This document shows, piece after piece, positions 13,841 to 21,580 of a stretch of DNA of 22,704 bases (its first letter is position 1; every line of letters begins with the position of its first letter). The stretch spans positions 1 to 22,704 of IMG/VR virus record IMGVR_UViG_3300042541_001102; one strand, given 5' to 3'. The position numbers and the translations under genes were made by a program. The notes beneath the pieces were generated by a model. The model made no database searches. It worked only from the letters and a program-made list of their open reading frames with translations, and was not told the origin of the DNA. Source of the stretch: a virus.

Positions 13841-14825
13841 TTAAAAATTCCTCCCATTGTTTAATTATTTTCTTTTTGCCAAACATTTCAATTGCCAGAG
13901 CTCTTTGTTTTTTGCTCATTTCTTTTGCAAAATCAATATCATTTAACATCATTTCTGTTTTATGAAACATTTGGTCTACATTATCACAAACTAAACCACC
14001 GATTTGAGCCAATATCTCATCAACTTCATAAAAGTCAAAATCATAAATAATATGAGCCAACTCTTTGCTTATTGCAACAATTGGTAAACCCATCATCAAT
14101 GCTTCAATGAAAGATAATGTGTATGAGGCTGGGGCTGTGCCTCCATAAATCATAACCCTAGCTTCCTGCATTTTTTGGATTTGACTAGAATAAGAAATGG
14201 ACCCGCCATTTAATTCACCTAGATCATCATTGCCGGGACCATACACAAGACCGTTATATTTTGTTATTACACGAGTAACTTCTTCGTAATGACAATGTGT
14301 TCTGCGACCCTTGAGGCTTTGCGCAAAAGTTACAACCCCACCAGAACCAACCCATCCACTATACGCATCCTCATCTTTATAAAATCTAATCAAAGCATCT
14401 TCGCCAATATAGTTAGAAAGATTTCTTTCTTTTGGAGAATATCTAATAATTTTCAATCCCTCTTTGCGCATTGGCTCTAGCGATGCTTCAACACCATTTG
14501 TTGATTGTCCAATGGTTCTCCAGATAACTGTCTTGTGTTTTATCTTATCCCAGTTTTGAATAATCACATCTGGAGAATGCATAACGATTATCACATCAAA
14601 TGGTTCAATTAACTCTGGAGGGAGATTTGTTTTAGGAGAATCAATGGACAACTTCGCATAATCTTCGTGATAGATAGCCCCAGAGATTGGAGGTCTTGGT
14701 AAAGTAATATGCCCTCTTGGATCTATGTATGCTCCGTTAGAAAATACATCATGCCCTAAATCTGTTAAAAGCTGCACTTCGTCATACTCAAGAATTGAAT
14801 GACAACTTATATAATGTATTTTCAT
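13830..14825 (-). CDS. Glycosyltransferase (GT-B type, family 4-like)
   Basis: 331 residues from ATG 14825, which forms an ATGA overlap with the gene before and has GGGAAG just upstream. A longer start 33 bases earlier would only add a Gly/Ser-rich piece inside that gene. N-lobe: MKIHYISCHSILEYDEVQLL, then FDVIIVMHSPDVI. C-lobe: GLVYGPGND, then IYGGTAPASYTLSFIEALMMGLPIVAIS. The EALMMGLPIV is the standard donor-binding end of GT4-like enzymes. The first glutamate of the usual E-x7-E is replaced within APASYTLSFIE, so only one is kept. Probably transfers a nucleotide-activated sugar. Confidence 0.78.
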   Translation of the reverse strand: MKIHYISCHSILEYDEVQLLTDLGHDVFSNGAYIDPRGHITLPRPPISGAIYHEDYAKLSIDSPKTNLPPELIEPFDVIIVMHSPDVIIQNWDKIKHKTVIWRTIGQSTNGVEASLEPMRKEGLKIIRYSPKERNLSNYIGEDALIRFYKDEDAYSGWVGSGGVVTFAQSLKGRRTHCHYEEVTRVITKYNGLVYGPGNDDLGELNGGSISYSSQIQKMQEARVMIYGGTAPASYTLSFIEALMMGLPIVAISKELAHIIYDFDFYEVDEILAQIGGLVCDNVDQMFHKTEMMLNDIDFAKEMSKKQRALAIEMFGKKKIIKQWEEFLNGN

Positions 14826-15883
14826 AGACTTCCCGTTTCCTTTAGAACTTCCCAGCATCTAGCAATATATTTTTGAGAAACTTTCTCCCAAGTCATGTTC
14901 TGATTAATAAATTCAGCACTCTGATATGTTTTATTAGAAACTTCTTCGTAATTATTTGCTACATACAGCATCTTATCACATAGATCATCAAAGTCTGGCT
15001 CACCCCACTGTCCAGCATTAGCGTATCTTCCGGTCATATTTTTAGTCCCCCATGTGAAATCAAGAGGTACAGACATATGAGCAAAATCAGAACATGCTAA
15101 AACATTTGTGCAAATTGTAGGGATTCCTTTTGCAATCCCTTGGAACGGAATATTTCCCCAACCCTCACCACTAGTAGGAAATAACAAACAATCTGCTTTA
15201 TCATAAATTGCACCCAATTCTTCGTGAGATACTTCATCATCAATCACTTGAATTTGCGGATGTTGAACTGGACCAATCATGCCGCTTGTCCAAATCCTGG
15301 CATCTGGAGGACCATTGGATTTATAAATAAGTCTATAATTATGATTACCTTCAAACACTTTTAAAAACGCATCTACGGATAACTGCGAGTTCTTACGAGT
15401 TGCTGGTGAGCCAACAGAAAGAAAGGTGAATTGATCGTGCGGAGTTCTCTTTTTTGGAAAATATATTTTAGGGTCAACCCCCAATTTAAATTCATAAACT
15501 GGTTTAGTAATACCGGAATTTATAAAGACATCCCTCATGGCATGAGTAGTTGTCCAAACCTCATCCATCTCATTACATCTCTCAACCCAGTCATTTGGTA
15601 GCTTATTTGTTTCCCAAAAAGTATAACCAATTGTGTATAACTTGGATTTAACAAACATATCCGGCACTGAATGGTTGATAACAATTTCATCCGCAAAATG
15701 CCCTCTTTGAAAATAGCCAATTCCTGGAACATTTGCTTGCAATCTGCCAATTTCTTCTGGCATAGATGGTTTATTTCGTCTAATTGGTAAACCGCTTGAG
15801 CCGATATATTCCCATAGGCAATCTGGTGTATAGCCGTAACCTTCACTAAATTTTGGGATTTGATTATCAGACCATACAAGCAT
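14822..15883 (-). CDS. Glycosyltransferase (GT-B type, family 4/1-like)
   Basis: 353 residues and the first gene of the sugar cluster. N-lobe features include IGYTFWETNKLPNDWVERCNEMDEVWTTT. C-lobe features include FTFLSVGSPATRKNSQLSVDAF (R163, K164 in the phosphate-binding region) and DKADCLLFPTSGEGWGNIPFQGIAKGIPTI. The latter is the donor-sugar E-x7-E loop with its second glutamate changed to Q248 (first is E240). The opening residues look complete, and a TATAAT lies 16 bases before the ATG. Substrate unknown. The E-to-Q change could alter donor choice or rate. Confidence 0.82.
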   Translation of the reverse strand: MLVWSDNQIPKFSEGYGYTPDCLWEYIGSSGLPIRRNKPSMPEEIGRLQANVPGIGYFQRGHFADEIVINHSVPDMFVKSKLYTIGYTFWETNKLPNDWVERCNEMDEVWTTTHAMRDVFINSGITKPVYEFKLGVDPKIYFPKKRTPHDQFTFLSVGSPATRKNSQLSVDAFLKVFEGNHNYRLIYKSNGPPDARIWTSGMIGPVQHPQIQVIDDEVSHEELGAIYDKADCLLFPTSGEGWGNIPFQGIAKGIPTICTNVLACSDFAHMSVPLDFTWGTKNMTGRYANAGQWGEPDFDDLCDKMLYVANNYEEVSNKTYQSAEFINQNMTWEKVSQKYIARCWEVLKETGSL

Positions 15884-15899
15884 AAGTTTTCTGTTAAAT

Positions 15900-15905
15900 A
15901 TTATA
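15900..15905 (-). promoter_or_regulatory. Possible -10 box at the head of the sugar cluster
   Basis: A perfect TATAAT on the minus strand overlaps the polymerase stop codon and lies 16 bases before the first glycosyltransferase ATG. Its position at a functional boundary is suggestive. No -35 consensus at 16-18 bases is seen, and AT-rich sequence produces such hexamers by chance. Confidence 0.35.
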
Positions 15906-18900
15906 CAATATTTTTGACTAAGTTTTTGCGCTCTATGTAATTTTCTATTGCGATAATTGAAGAATCAGACTCCACCTTGTAAGAGTCAATTCTTGTAATC
16001 GTTTGCTTCTCTTCAATCTTAGATAATTTAGCAGCAAACCATTTACCCTGTTTCAAAACATTTTTTAGCTTCACATAAGGTCGTGGAAAGATTACAACCT
16101 TAAATACATTTTGCCCATCCCAGCAGTAAACATTTGCCATAGTTTTGCCTTTAGATGTAATGAAAACTCTGGAATGCATGATATACATCAGTGTCTTTTC
16201 ATCTGAAGCAGACCCCAGCCCTGTTTCGTACAGCCAGGAGTACTCATGGTCTTTGCCTTTTCTCCATAAATTAATAACATCATGCAACCCAGTCCCAACA
16301 AAATTATAAACATCACAAAACGAATGCATTGTTCTATCGCCAATCAAGGCATAAAGATGGTCTCTGGTAGCGATTTCTGTATTCCTATCGGCAAACACGG
16401 TAGCTGAACCGGAATGATCTTCAAATTCAATACGCAGGTATTGTGGAGTTTTTTTGGTTGAACGAACAACAGCTTTAACCAAAGTCAACGGAGAATTAAT
16501 TTCGTGGAAATCAGCCAACTGACCAACAAACTCATCCATCTCGTTTTTATCTTCGTCTTTAATAGAAAAACCAAGAATCGGCAGATAGTACCGTTTATGG
16601 TCATACTGAGAAACATGACCCATGGATTCAAACGCCCCAACTTTGTCCAGATTCTCACGCAACGGAGCTTTAACAGCAGATTTTGTGCATTTGTTATTGA
16701 ACTCATCAAAACAAGTAAAAGGTCGTTTGGTCATAATCTCTTTGATAGCCGACTTACCGCAAGACAACACATTAGCCAAACCAAAACGAATGCAATCAAC
16801 CCCAGTGGAATTATCTGTTATAAAGTATTCTTCCGAGATGTTTACATCCGGAGGCAGAATTGGCACACCAAGTCTTTGAGCTTCCATCAAATAAGCAGTA
16901 ATCTTTTCGGTTGAATTTTCGTTAAACAACAGTGACCAAATAAATTCAAGTGGGTAATTAACTTTCAACCACATAGTTTGATACGACAACATTGAATAAG
17001 CAACAGCATGAGACTTGTTGAACATATACAAAGCCGACATTTCAAACTCAGCCCACATCTTCTTGGCTTCGTTTTTAGAAATAATAGAATTATTAACAAA
17101 CTTATCCTTGTACAAATCAAACTCGTTAGCATCGCGTTTCTTACCAATAATTTTGCGCAACTTATCAGCCTCAGCCCAAGTAAAACCCGACAACTTAACC
17201 GACATCAACATCAACTGCTCTTGAAAAATAACAGTACCGAAAGTCTCGCTCAGAATTTCTCGCACTGACTCATCAGGATAATGTGGCGATACATAACCCT
17301 TCTTACAATCAATATATTTTTGCCCCTGCGACAACAACGCACCAGGTCGCACAAGCGCATTAGAAACCACCAAATCATTGAAATTATCAATACCCATCCG
17401 CTCAATCAAATTCCGGTAGGCAGCAGCATCAGTCTGAAACACCCCAACCGTGTTACCTTTATTAAAGTTCTCAAACACCGCTACATCATCCAAAGCCAGC
17501 GACTGCCCCTTCACATCCAGCCCTGTACGCTCCCTAATCTTGTTTAAGCAATCTTTAATCACAGATACGGTCTTTAGACCCAAAATGTCAATTTTAATAA
17601 GCCCGACAGCCTCAGCATCCTCCATATCAAAAGCAGTAACGAGCGCCCTACCTTCCCCGTCAGTATCTTTACGAGTCTCAATCGGACACACATCAGTCAA
17701 AGGCAACGAAGAAACAACCATACCAGCAGCATGCACCCCTGAATTTCGTATACGCCCTTCTAGTCGTTTTGCCACTTTCGCCACATCTGGGTATTTAGAA
17801 CAAAAGACCCGGCCTTTAGTTGAGCCTTCTAACTCCTCAATTGTTTCAAAGAATGGAGTAATACCATTTACTTCTTCAAATGGGACTTGGTAGACCCTAG
17901 CAACATCTTTAATAGCAGACTTAGGTTTGAATTCACCGAATGTAGTAATTGCTGCCACATGATCTTCGCCCCATCTTTGTCGCAAATAAGATTGGACTTC
18001 TTTTCTTCTTTTATCTTCAAAGTCAAGGTCAATGTCAGGGTAGTCATTGCGCTCTTGGTTGATAAATCGTGCAAATAGCAGATTGTATTTGATGGCATCA
18101 ACAGATGTGATATCTAGTAAGTAAGCCAAAATACTTCCACCGACAGAACCACGACCTGTGCCTCTACCGATGCTGTTGTTATCTGCCCATTTAATCAAAT
18201 CCCATACAATCAAGAAGTAATCAGAAAAGCCAAGTTTTTCAATTACACTTAATTCCTCATCAAGTCTTTGTTGATACTCTGGACCGAGCTTTAAAGATTT
18301 CATCTTTAGCTCCGCAATTTCTTTAAGATACTTATTGGAATCAAACATCTTTGAATACTTAGGCAACAAGTTTCTTTTCTTAGTAATCTCGGCATCGCAT
18401 TTGCCAGCAACTTCTAAAGTGTTTTCTAAAATATCAGTACGATCATAACCAACTTCTTTAAACCATTGATGAATCTCATCAGCCTTAGCAACATACGGGT
18501 TGATATCATCAAATCGCAGATACCTTTCGGGGTACATATGATTAATTTTGCCAACAATGTCTTTGCCGAAATCGTCTAGTGTCTTTGACTTTTCCACCGC
18601 ATATCTAATATCAGATGGCGATAAGCCAGTGTGTTGTGAAATCATCAAAAGAATTTCTTCGCAGCCTTTATCTTCTCTCTGAGGGAAATGGCAATCTGCT
18701 GTTGCAACAACCTTTCTTCCCATAGCGTTCGCTAGTGAGAGAACACCGTCATTAATAACTTGAGGGTTCCAAGCCTGCATCTCAAAATAGAAATCATCCT
18801 TGAATATCTTTACAAATCTTTCCGACAATTCTTCGGCTCTGGCGTAATCGCCAGCCTCTAACGCTTTTGATATCGCACTACCTCTGCATCCGGAAAGAGC

Positions 18901-19296
18901 AATAATGTCATTATCAACAATATCTTCAAGTAGTGAAAATTCAATTCTTGGCTTGTAATAAAAATTGTTTTGCCAAGAAATTTTAGAAAGTTTAAATAGT
19001 TTCTCAAGCCCCGTATTATTTTTGGCAAGAAGAATTAAGTGAAATCTTTCAGCCTTGCTGTCCGAATCATCTTGAATTGATGGAACAAAATAAGACTCAA
19101 CACCAAACAGTGGTTTAACATTGTGCTTCTTACAAGCATCTTGAAACTTTAAAACCCCAGCCATTGAGCCGTGATCAGTTATAGCGCATGCAGTTTGACC
19201 ATTGGTGCTTGTAATCTGAGCAATCTCTGATGGCGTTGACATACCATCAAGTAACGAGTATTCAGAATGGCAATGAAGGTGAACGAAATCTGTCAT
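15901..19296 (-). CDS. dnaE: DNA polymerase III alpha subunit (DnaE type), full length
   Basis: 1131 residues, close to bacterial DnaE (about 1160). Replicates the phage genome. The N-terminal PHP domain keeps its metal residues: HLHCHSEYS (H8, H10), D17, TDHG (D41, H42), FGVES (E67) and DCH (D201, H203), so it may proofread. Polymerase catalytic aspartates are in YPDIDLDFED (D421, D423) and IKIDILGLK (D570). RNSGVHAAGMV (517-527) is another family signature. Near 954-970 an OB-like strand set (YLRIEFEDHSGSATVFADR) matches the C-terminal OB fold. The far C-terminal tau-binding part is not recognisable. ATG 19296 directly follows the TAA of the HAD gene, with no ribosome binding site, so translation is probably coupled. 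G/T-ending codons are more frequent in the middle (about 16450-17760) than in the ends. Confidence 0.96.
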   Translation of the reverse strand: MTDFVHLHCHSEYSLLDGMSTPSEIAQITSTNGQTACAITDHGSMAGVLKFQDACKKHNVKPLFGVESYFVPSIQDDSDSKAERFHLILLAKNNTGLEKLFKLSKISWQNNFYYKPRIEFSLLEDIVDNDIIALSGCRGSAISKALEAGDYARAEELSERFVKIFKDDFYFEMQAWNPQVINDGVLSLANAMGRKVVATADCHFPQREDKGCEEILLMISQHTGLSPSDIRYAVEKSKTLDDFGKDIVGKINHMYPERYLRFDDINPYVAKADEIHQWFKEVGYDRTDILENTLEVAGKCDAEITKKRNLLPKYSKMFDSNKYLKEIAELKMKSLKLGPEYQQRLDEELSVIEKLGFSDYFLIVWDLIKWADNNSIGRGTGRGSVGGSILAYLLDITSVDAIKYNLLFARFINQERNDYPDIDLDFEDKRRKEVQSYLRQRWGEDHVAAITTFGEFKPKSAIKDVARVYQVPFEEVNGITPFFETIEELEGSTKGRVFCSKYPDVAKVAKRLEGRIRNSGVHAAGMVVSSLPLTDVCPIETRKDTDGEGRALVTAFDMEDAEAVGLIKIDILGLKTVSVIKDCLNKIRERTGLDVKGQSLALDDVAVFENFNKGNTVGVFQTDAAAYRNLIERMGIDNFNDLVVSNALVRPGALLSQGQKYIDCKKGYVSPHYPDESVREILSETFGTVIFQEQLMLMSVKLSGFTWAEADKLRKIIGKKRDANEFDLYKDKFVNNSIISKNEAKKMWAEFEMSALYMFNKSHAVAYSMLSYQTMWLKVNYPLEFIWSLLFNENSTEKITAYLMEAQRLGVPILPPDVNISEEYFITDNSTGVDCIRFGLANVLSCGKSAIKEIMTKRPFTCFDEFNNKCTKSAVKAPLRENLDKVGAFESMGHVSQYDHKRYYLPILGFSIKDEDKNEMDEFVGQLADFHEINSPLTLVKAVVRSTKKTPQYLRIEFEDHSGSATVFADRNTEIATRDHLYALIGDRTMHSFCDVYNFVGTGLHDVINLWRKGKDHEYSWLYETGLGSASDEKTLMYIMHSRVFITSKGKTMANVYCWDGQNVFKVVIFPRPYVKLKNVLKQGKWFAAKLSKIEEKQTITRIDSYKVESDSSIIAIENYIERKNLVKNIV

Positions 19297-19815
19297 TTAT
19301 AAATCAATATCATACAAGTTGTCAATGGTTGGCAACTCTTCCCAATACGATTTGTTATACCATGCTTTCCTAAGAAAACAATTTACACCGTGTTCTAATA
19401 ATATTTTAACTTCAGATGGATTATCCTCAACCATATAGACCGGATTAATCTCTTGAGCAATTTTGTATTTTTCATTGAATGCACTAAATTGTGGAGTCAT
19501 AGTGTTAATCTTCCAATCATCAAGCCAGGCGGCAGTTGCGTTCACAGAAGCCTCGCTTCTTCTTGCCGTAAGAATATGCACATCAAACCCTCTACCAAAC
19601 CAGTAATTAACTTGATACCAAGCATCTTCAAATGGTTTTAGATTTTTCCAAAATACAGGATTAGAAAATAATTTTAGAGCTTCTGGGTCTTTTGTATCTG
19701 TTGTTAACCAAGAGCTGTAGTCTTCAGAAACACCATAAGATTCTAGTGTTTCATCAATTAAAGAGTCTATGTCTGTTATTACGCCATCAAGATCAAGAAT
19801 TATTTTATTATTCAC
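19297..19815 (-). CDS. HAD-family 5'-nucleotidase-like phosphatase
   Basis: 172 residues with HAD motifs in order: ILDLDGVITD (D8 nucleophile, D10 acid/base), HILTARRSE (T83), a lysine region FNEKYKIA (K116/K118), and YMVEDNPSEV (E130, D131). The size and cap-poor layout resemble 5'(3')-deoxyribonucleotidases, which dephosphorylate nucleotides. In a phage it may tune dNTP pools or remove host or modified nucleotides. The start codon is GTG 19815 with AGAAAGG at good spacing. It is followed without gap by the polymerase gene and preceded by a 10-bp hairpin, which could affect its translation. Confidence 0.82.
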   Translation of the reverse strand: MNNKIILDLDGVITDIDSLIDETLESYGVSEDYSSWLTTDTKDPEALKLFSNPVFWKNLKPFEDAWYQVNYWFGRGFDVHILTARRSEASVNATAAWLDDWKINTMTPQFSAFNEKYKIAQEINPVYMVEDNPSEVKILLEHGVNCFLRKAWYNKSYWEELPTIDNLYDIDL

Positions 19816-19832
19816 AAATGCCTTTCTGTAAT

Positions 19833-19856
19833 GCTGAGGGTATTTCTACCCCCAGC
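19833..19856 (-). other. RNA hairpin with GAAA tetraloop before the HAD gene
   Basis: In the minus-strand transcript GCUGGGGGUA-GAAA-UACCCUCAGC forms a 10-bp stem with one G-U pair and a GNRA-type loop. It sits in the 54-base gap after the SSB-like gene, 10 bases before the AGAAAGG ribosome binding site of the next gene. No U-run follows, so it is not a usual terminator. It may stabilise or process the message or modulate translation. Confidence 0.7.
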
Positions 19857-19869
19857 CTTACAAAATTTT

Positions 19870-20502
19870 TTACCAATTATCCTTACCCAACTCACCAGTA
19901 GTTAGATAGATTTGTTGTTTTTCATATGGCAATGTCATATACACAGATGTTAAATCGTGCATTGGCAAATCATTAATTGATTTTGGAGTTTCAGATGTGT
20001 CTAATGGAATAAGACTATAATTTGTATCTGAAGCACCAGAGCCAGTCCTGGAGTACTTGTAATAACGGTCCGTAATTGTTCCAAATTCTCTTGCGTATTC
20101 AATCAATACAAGACCGACATGGCGTTGATTAAAAGTGGTATCAAGGATTCTTGGCTCCCAAACACCTGGCTCTGTCTCAACTGCAATGTTAATTAGCATG
20201 TGAGGCTTTGGCCTCCATCCTTTATCTGCTACTGATTGCTCTGTAGCCCAGCAACGGTAATTGAATTTCTCAATATTTGATGTGGAAGCAACTCTCCACT
20301 TCCAGTTAACTGGTGATGTTACAACCGGAACATTAATACCTGTCCCAATTTTTTCATCAAAATACTTAGCATCTTCTGTCAATTCTTGTCTGAATCTAAT
20401 CTTGAAGGAATCGCCATTTTGAAGTGTAAAAAATTTCTTTACACCCTTGGCTCCGCCTTCGGGTTTTACTACTGCCTTTTCAAGGTCTTTTAATGTTTTC
20501 AT
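19870..20502 (-). CDS. Probable single-stranded DNA-binding protein
   Basis: 210 residues between the primase and the HAD and polymerase genes. The core is beta-rich: KKFFTLQNGDSFKIRFRQEL, then NWKWRVAST, FNYRCWATEQSVADKGWRPKPHMLINIAVE, and TITDRYYKYSRTGSGASDTNYSLIPLD. The last, an aromatic and basic strand pair followed by a Thr/Tyr segment, resembles a pattern I associate with phage ssDNA-binding proteins. The aromatic residues could stack on bases. The usual acidic C-terminal tail is weak (GELGKDNW). ATG 20502 has a strong AGGAG 7 bases before it, suggesting high expression, as expected for an SSB. Identity is inferred from context and motif style and is not certain. Confidence 0.55.
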   Translation of the reverse strand: MKTLKDLEKAVVKPEGGAKGVKKFFTLQNGDSFKIRFRQELTEDAKYFDEKIGTGINVPVVTSPVNWKWRVASTSNIEKFNYRCWATEQSVADKGWRPKPHMLINIAVETEPGVWEPRILDTTFNQRHVGLVLIEYAREFGTITDRYYKYSRTGSGASDTNYSLIPLDTSETPKSINDLPMHDLTSVYMTLPYEKQQIYLTTGELGKDNW

Positions 20503-20510
20503 TTGTTCTC

Positions 20511-21413
20511 CTATATGTTATGTGTTTTGCTGTTTATACTATCAACTATCTCTTGCACTTGCATTTCTGCTGGATCTTTCAACCCATCAGAAATTTTAGC
20601 CGTGTAAATTTCTTTACCGCGGCATAAATCTATTATAGCATCCCTCATTGCATTTCCAGCATCATCGTTGTCAGAAAAAATAATTATTTTATCAAAATAT
20701 TTTTTCATCAATGTAATCTGATTTTTTGAAACCTGAGCGCCAAGTGTAGCGACCACATTCGGGAAGCCTGCTTCGTGAACCTTCATAGCATCCACGCTTC
20801 CTTCAACAACAATAACTTCTGAATAGTTTTTAGCATTTTGTATGTTAAACAAGACATCTGCTCTCTTAAACCCTTTGTTGTAAAGATACCTAGGCTCTTG
20901 CGATGACTCTATTGCTCTGCCAATTAACCCAACAACTTTATATTGTTGATTTCTAACCGGAATAACTATTCTGCTTTTAGTTTTTGAAAACCCAATTTCA
21001 AATCTCATCAATGTATCGTATGACAAACCTCTTTCGTGCAATGGCATAAGATAAGATTTTTGTTCATCGTCATCATAGTCAATTTGAATTGTATCAAGAA
21101 CAATATCATCATCTTTATCTCTGTATGAGAGACTTCTTTCTAATTGATTCTTTAATGATACCGCATCAATCCTAGAGTTTGTTGCAAGCGCCTTACCAGT
21201 AATTTGGCGATAGAGCTGCCTGAAGTTACCTTTCTTGCCGCAAGACGGGTTGAAGCATTGCCATAACCCAGTCTTATAGTTTATATAAAATGATGGTGTA
21301 TGAAGATTTTTATGGAATAAACAATAGATCGTAAATTCTTGGCCGGTAGACGCTTGAACCTGGATATTGTATTTATCAAAGAGGTCTTCAATTTGTTTTT
21401 CAAGATTTATCAT
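20511..21413 (-). CDS. dnaG: DnaG-type primase with CHC2 zinc finger and TOPRIM domain
   Basis: 300 residues. The zinc finger is C31-LF-H34 ... C53-FNPS-C58, a CHCC set of the CHC2 family that reads template. The TOPRIM catalytic core has VIVVEGSVDAMKV (E204) and IIIFSDNDDAGNAM (D248, D250), the metal-binding acids for primer synthesis. YLYNKGFKRADVLFN is the conserved linker before the TOPRIM domain. The protein lacks the C-terminal helicase-binding domain of bacterial DnaG (about 580 residues), as in many phage primases. ATG 21413 is preferred over the TTG three bases upstream. It overlaps the preceding 59-residue gene by 14 bases, between helicase and SSB-like genes. Confidence 0.92.
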   Translation of the reverse strand: MINLEKQIEDLFDKYNIQVQASTGQEFTIYCLFHKNLHTPSFYINYKTGLWQCFNPSCGKKGNFRQLYRQITGKALATNSRIDAVSLKNQLERSLSYRDKDDDIVLDTIQIDYDDDEQKSYLMPLHERGLSYDTLMRFEIGFSKTKSRIVIPVRNQQYKVVGLIGRAIESSQEPRYLYNKGFKRADVLFNIQNAKNYSEVIVVEGSVDAMKVHEAGFPNVVATLGAQVSKNQITLMKKYFDKIIIFSDNDDAGNAMRDAIIDLCRGKEIYTAKISDGLKDPAEMQVQEIVDSINSKTHNI

Positions 21414-21579
21414 CAAAAATTATCTCAAAAGAAAAAATTTGCAACTTATCATCATAAGATGTTACTAATTTAGTATTTCCAGTATATTTATATTTCTGCC
21501 TAGCCTCATCCTCAAGCCATGGTCGTAATTTGATAATAGTCTCAATATCTTTGGCTGTGCCTTTGAGCGCAGTTTCCAT
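21400..21579 (-). CDS. Small hypothetical protein between helicase and primase
   Basis: A 59-residue frame starts at ATG 21579, one base after the helicase stop, and ends 14 bases inside the primase gene. Without it the only long gap in the replication run (21414-21580) would be unexplained. The N-terminal half is helical (AKDIETIIKLRPWLEDEARQKY). The C-terminal half is predicted strands (TKLVTSYDDKLQIFSFEIIFDD). No motif recognised. The tight coupling to helicase and primase suggests a primosome accessory such as a loader or regulator. This is position-based inference only. Confidence 0.7.
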   Translation of the reverse strand: METALKGTAKDIETIIKLRPWLEDEARQKYKYTGNTKLVTSYDDKLQIFSFEIIFDDKS

Positions 21580-21580
21580 A

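Noticed and set aside
16504-17893. Several plus-strand open frames opposite the polymerase gene
   Set aside because: They are antisense shadows of a clearly coding gene with all catalytic motifs. None has a ribosome binding site or recognisable protein.
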